Translations under genes and position numbers: made by a program
Notes under the pieces: generated by a model
Told to the model about the DNA's origin: nothing
Seen by the model: the letters and a program-made list of their open reading frames with translations, nothing else
Database searches by the model: none
Origin: an uncultured Treponema sp.
GTDB lineage: Bacteria; Spirochaetota; Spirochaetia; Treponematales; Treponemataceae
Direction: 5' to 3'
NCBI GenBank assembly: GCA_937885235.1
Contig: CAKZZK010000184.1
Location: 1 to 7,207, forward strand
DNA length: 7,207 nucleotides
Part shown: positions 5,258 to 7,207 of the stretch, one piece after another
How positions within the stretch are numbered: the stretch's first letter is position 1
How the letters are laid out: every line of letters begins with the position of its first letter

Positions 5258-6345
5258 TGGCAACGATTATAGATACAGCGGTAAATCAGCCTCCCATCCT
5301 GACGTGGAATCATTTGGACATAAACCGCAGTCGCCTTGAGGCTCGGCTTGAAAAGGAAGCGGGATTTTCCCTGACGATGCCCGATGATGAGCTTGATTTC
5401 CAAAGGCTGCTGCCGGAAACTGCGGAAAAAGCCGCGCGTATAGAAAGCGGTCTGGGGGCTTCGTTCGATGCCCAGTTTGATGCCGTGACAAAGGATGCAG
5501 GCATTATGGTGGGAAAGTTCATTGTTCCCGCCGGATTTTCTGCAAAACCCGTGAGGCTTTCTTATAATCTTGCAGACGGCAGCTTTTCCGCTGCGGACAC
5601 GGTGATTTATGCGGAGGAGGGCAGCAGCTCCATCTTTATCCTTGACTTTGCTTCTCTGAGGGATGCAGGTGGTAGCTTTGGCAGCCGCATCACCGTGCAT
5701 ACGGGGAAAGACGCTGTCGTCCATCTGGTAACGGTGAACCTGCTTGGAAATGGTTTTTCCTGCTTCAATTCAGTTGGCGCAAAAGTGGAAGACGGCGCAT
5801 ACATAGCCTGTACCCAGCTGGAACTGGGGGGTGCTCAGGTTCATGCTGGTACCTATGCCGCTCTGACGGGAAACGCTGCACGCTTTAACGGGCGGCTCGG
5901 CTACATGGTGCGGGCAGAGCATTCGCTTGATGTGAACTATGTCTCTCGGCAAGAGGGGCGGGGCAGTGCGAGTACGATGAGTGTAGACGGCGTGCTTGCG
6001 GACAAGGCGAAGAAGACTTGGCGTGGCACGATAGATTTCAGGAAGGGCTGCGCTGAATCCACTGGCGATGAGCAGGAAAACGTTCTTCTTTTAAGCCCCG
6101 ACGTGGTGAACAAGTCCCTGCCCGTCATCCTCTGCGACGAGGAAGCGGTGGACGGACGGCACGGGGCTTCCATAGGCAGGCTTGGCAAGGAGCTTTTATT
6201 TTATATGCAGAGCAGGGGGCTGGATGCTGCCACCGCGCAGAAGCTTGTCGTAAAGGCAAAGATGGAATCCGTATGCCGCCATATTCCAGATGCCCAGCTG
6301 GTTGAAGCGATACAAAACTATATTGAAGGAGCGTTGGCAACATGA
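5257..6345 (+). CDS. sufD: Fe-S cluster assembly protein SufD
   Basis: SufD is the SufB paralogue and partner in SufBC2D, needed for scaffold assembly and iron entry. The 362-residue protein is shorter than E. coli SufD (about 420), mainly in the N-terminal helical part. The beta-helix core runs through the middle (for example 'DTVIYAEEGSSSIFILDF'). The conserved end is 'DGRHGASIGRLGKELLFYMQ', where His302 corresponds to the interface histidine (His360 in E. coli). The helical SufC-binding end 'SRGLDAATAQKLVVKAKM' follows. The start is ATG 5257, overlapping the sufB TGA by one base, with AAAGGA (5243-5248) eight bases upstream; GTG 5254 is one codon earlier and less likely. Its stop overlaps sufS in ATGA. 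The SufB call is separated from this one by length, position and the lack of a Cys at the interface. Confidence 0.93.
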   Translation: MATIIDTAVNQPPILTWNHLDINRSRLEARLEKEAGFSLTMPDDELDFQRLLPETAEKAARIESGLGASFDAQFDAVTKDAGIMVGKFIVPAGFSAKPVRLSYNLADGSFSAADTVIYAEEGSSSIFILDFASLRDAGGSFGSRITVHTGKDAVVHLVTVNLLGNGFSCFNSVGAKVEDGAYIACTQLELGGAQVHAGTYAALTGNAARFNGRLGYMVRAEHSLDVNYVSRQEGRGSASTMSVDGVLADKAKKTWRGTIDFRKGCAESTGDEQENVLLLSPDVVNKSLPVILCDEEAVDGRHGASIGRLGKELLFYMQSRGLDAATAQKLVVKAKMESVCRHIPDAQLVEAIQNYIEGALAT

Positions 6346-7207
6346 GCACGGTGAATGCCTGTCGTAAGGATTTTAAAATCTTTGAAAGCAACGAGAACAA
6401 GGGGCTTGTCTATCTTGACAGCGCGGCTACGGCGCAGCGTCCTGAATGTGTTGTGGAAGCGGTGGCGAATTTTTATCGCACTGCCAATGCCAATCCCCTG
6501 CGCGGGCTGTACAGCCTGAGTATCCGTGCCACAGACCTGTACGAAGCGGCGAGGCACACCATCGCGCAGTTTGTGAATGCGGCAGAGGATGCGGAAATCG
6601 TCTTTACGCGGAACGCTACGGAAAGCCTGAATCTTGTGGCGTATAGCTGGGGGCTTACGAATGTACAGGAGGGTGATGAGCTTGTGGTTTCCGCCATGGA
6701 GCACCATTCCAACCTGTTGCCGTGGCAGATGGTCTGCAAAGCAAAAAAGGCAAAACTTGTGTTTCTTGAGTGCAGTCCCGACGGCATCATCAGCAAGGAA
6801 GAATACGAGGGAAAAATAGGTGCACGGACGAAGCTTGTCGCCATCACGCAGGTGAGCAATGTCTTTGGTATCACAAATCCTGTCAAGGAGATTGCCGCCT
6901 ATGCTCATCGGGTGGGAAACGGCGGCAATGGTGCCCTTGTCGTGGTTGACGGCGCCCAGAGCACTCCCCACCAGAAGGTTGACGTTCAGGCACTGGGGGC
7001 GGACTTCCTCGCTTTCAGCGGTCATAAGCTTTGCGGTCCCATGGGAATAGGGGCGCTCTATGGAAGAAAATCCCTCTTTGAAGCTATGCCGCCGTTTCTT
7101 TCAGGCGGAGAGATGATTGAGTATGTGACTCGCGGTTTTGTTACCTATGCGGAGCTGCCCCACAAATTTGAAGCTGGCACGGTGAACGCCGCGGGGGCAG
7201 TGGGGCT
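6342..7207 (+). CDS. sufS: Cysteine desulfurase SufS, 3' end outside the window
   Basis: SufS is a PLP enzyme that converts cysteine to alanine and takes the sulfur as a persulfide, handing it to SufBCD, usually through SufU or SufE. The visible 288 residues cover most of the fold-type I aminotransferase domain: 'YLDSAATAQRP' near the start, 'FTRNATESLNLVAYSWG' (cofactor phosphate region), 'MEHHSNLLPWQ' with the ring-stacking His121 or His122, 'VVDGAQS' with Asp203 against the PLP nitrogen, and 'FSGHKLCGPMGIG' with Lys229 as the PLP lysine. 'SGGEMI' and 'FEAGTVNAAGAVG' follow. The catalytic cysteine and C-terminal domain lie beyond base 7207. ATG 6342 overlaps the sufD stop, with AGGAG at 6327-6331. 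Other group V desulfurases (NifS/IscS, Csd) are less likely given the operon and 'GHKLCGPMGIG'. Confidence 0.95.
   Translation, partial: MSTVNACRKDFKIFESNENKGLVYLDSAATAQRPECVVEAVANFYRTANANPLRGLYSLSIRATDLYEAARHTIAQFVNAAEDAEIVFTRNATESLNLVAYSWGLTNVQEGDELVVSAMEHHSNLLPWQMVCKAKKAKLVFLECSPDGIISKEEYEGKIGARTKLVAITQVSNVFGITNPVKEIAAYAHRVGNGGNGALVVVDGAQSTPHQKVDVQALGADFLAFSGHKLCGPMGIGALYGRKSLFEAMPPFLSGGEMIEYVTRGFVTYAELPHKFEAGTVNAAGAVG

Noticed and set aside
6318..7025. Minus-strand open frame of 235 codons
   Set aside because: It lies opposite sufS, whose PLP motifs are unmistakable; no family features are visible in the antisense product.
1..7207. CRISPR array, tRNA, rRNA or insertion-sequence ends
   Set aside because: No spaced direct repeats, no cloverleaf-like segment and no paired terminal repeats with a transposase were seen; the Rpn gene has no recognisable element ends.

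Overview
The window is a typical bacterial chromosome segment: a conserved iron-sulfur (Fe-S) assembly operon preceded by a short, partly decayed accessory stretch. The source is probably an anaerobic Firmicute. The sufC-sufB-sufD-sufS order, the Rpn-family gene with an E-x-Q active site and the 'GRKEG'-type tail fit Negativicutes of the Selenomonas type. This assignment rests on gene style only and is tentative.

Bases 1-1919 are visibly AT-rich and look acquired. They hold an open frame with a papain/NlpC-P60-like Cys/His signature. It has no good start at its first ATG and may be the tail of a longer gene, reached through a -1 frameshift at an A AAA AAG heptamer or through an indel. A predicted lipoprotein with WG-type repeats follows directly and is split by a frameshift near 1720. 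The pair has the layout of a secreted effector and its partner or immunity protein, but this is inference.

Bases 1920-2077 contain no gene, only short dyads and then a strong sigma-70-type promoter. The promoter sits so close to the next ATG (2078) that the transcript should be leaderless. That gene is an Rpn-family PD-(D/E)XK nuclease whose C-terminal tail is cut off by an in-frame TAG at 2729-2731. The tail stays open to 2899.

Bases 2900-3004 form the suf control region: a promoter with a 17-base spacer, a perfect dyad over its -10 and start, and a Fur-like pair of hexamers. sufC, sufB, sufD and sufS then run with TGA/ATG junctions that touch or overlap. SufC is the ATPase, SufB and SufD the scaffold, and SufS the cysteine desulfurase that supplies sulfur. 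The window ends inside sufS. SufB, SufC, SufD and the visible part of SufS keep their key residues, so the operon looks functional, in contrast to the damaged genes upstream.
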